A model generated the notes under the pieces. That model did no database searches, was not told the origin of the DNA, and saw nothing but the letters and a program-made list of their open reading frames with translations. From contig JACZKN010000380.1 of assembly GCA_014859985.1 (NCBI GenBank), positions 1 through 7,804 on the forward strand: DNA of 7,804 nucleotides, read 5' to 3'. Each line of letters opens with the position of its first letter. Positions within the stretch are counted from its first letter, which is position 1. The translations under genes were made by a program, and so were the position numbers. This document shows positions 7,685 to 7,804 of the stretch, piece by piece. The DNA comes from Candidatus Krumholzibacteriia bacterium. GTDB lineage: Bacteria; Krumholzibacteriota; Krumholzibacteriia; LZORAL124-64-63.

Positions 7685-7804
7685 ATTATTTGCGGAACGC
7701 CGGGACCGGGCCATTCGGGCAGCCAGGTGACCCGCCAGCCCGGCGGCAGCAGGGCGCGCAGGTCCGCGGCCAGGGCCGGGTGGCCCACCCCCAGGGCCTG
7801 CCCC
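7681..7804 (-). CDS. C-terminal fragment of an unidentified protein
   Basis: Forty codons plus TGA run in from the right edge of the window on the minus strand (complete codons from 7803). The peptide begins GQALGVGHPALAADLRALL and ends PGPGVPQII. Codons strongly favour G or C at third positions, as in the other genes here, until the stop, where AT-rich codons (CAA ATA ATT TGA) begin. This pattern supports a real coding end, not a chance frame. I do not recognise the family from so short a tail. The stop overlaps the -35 of the tRNA-Asp promoter, so the gene and the tRNA are packed without spacer. Confidence 0.55.
   Translation of the reverse strand, partial: GQALGVGHPALAADLRALLPPGWRVTWLPEWPGPGVPQII

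Overview
The window is GC-rich bacterial DNA, roughly 70% G+C by eye. It comes from a Gram-negative (LPS-making) bacterium: it carries LPS-core glycosyltransferases, two lipoproteins with lipoboxes, and TTG starts alongside ATG. The WaaA variant (a SVGEYEQ loop, FSPSG, and KFDLWPN where proteobacteria have ETELWPN) resembles Bacteroidetes-type proteins more than proteobacterial ones. The HEXXH-type M49 peptidase also recalls the FCB assemblage. A high-GC lineage of FCB type is therefore my guess, with low confidence.

Layout, left to right. (1) 1-2793, plus strand: a tight operon with the C-terminal part of a GT9 heptosyltransferase, waaA (Kdo transferase, TTG start overlapping the upstream stop), and a radical SAM/SPASM protein. 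(2) 2790-4141, minus strand: queE followed after 2 nt by queC, both for preQ0 (queuosine precursor) synthesis. (3) 4206-5441, plus strand: a lipoprotein that looks like a DUF2268/DUF5700-type metalloprotease whose HEXXH has been lost. (4) 5438-7162, minus strand: a lipoprotein peptidase of family M49 (dipeptidyl peptidase III-like). (5) 7163-7554: a region without a protein gene. It holds a promoter for the M49 gene, an FNR/CRP-type palindrome, a possible plus-strand small-RNA unit and two facing intrinsic terminators. (6) 7555-7631, minus strand: tRNA-Asp(GUC) with its own near-consensus promoter. (7) 7681-7804, minus strand: the C-terminus of an unidentified protein running off the window.

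The protein genes are packed in alternating directions. Both convergent junctions end on a shared CTAG that gives each gene its TAG stop. At the divergent junction (queE/lipoprotein) the best promoter for each gene lies inside the start of the other. The LPS genes act in lipid A-core assembly at the inner membrane. QueE and QueC feed queuosine, whose targets include the tRNA-Asp(GUC) encoded in the same window. The two lipoproteins form a convergent pair of one intact and one apparently inactive peptidase. I see no mobile element, CRISPR array or obvious foreign DNA. The most novel candidates are the orphan plus-strand transcription unit at about 7305-7500 and the protease-like lipoprotein without its metal site.
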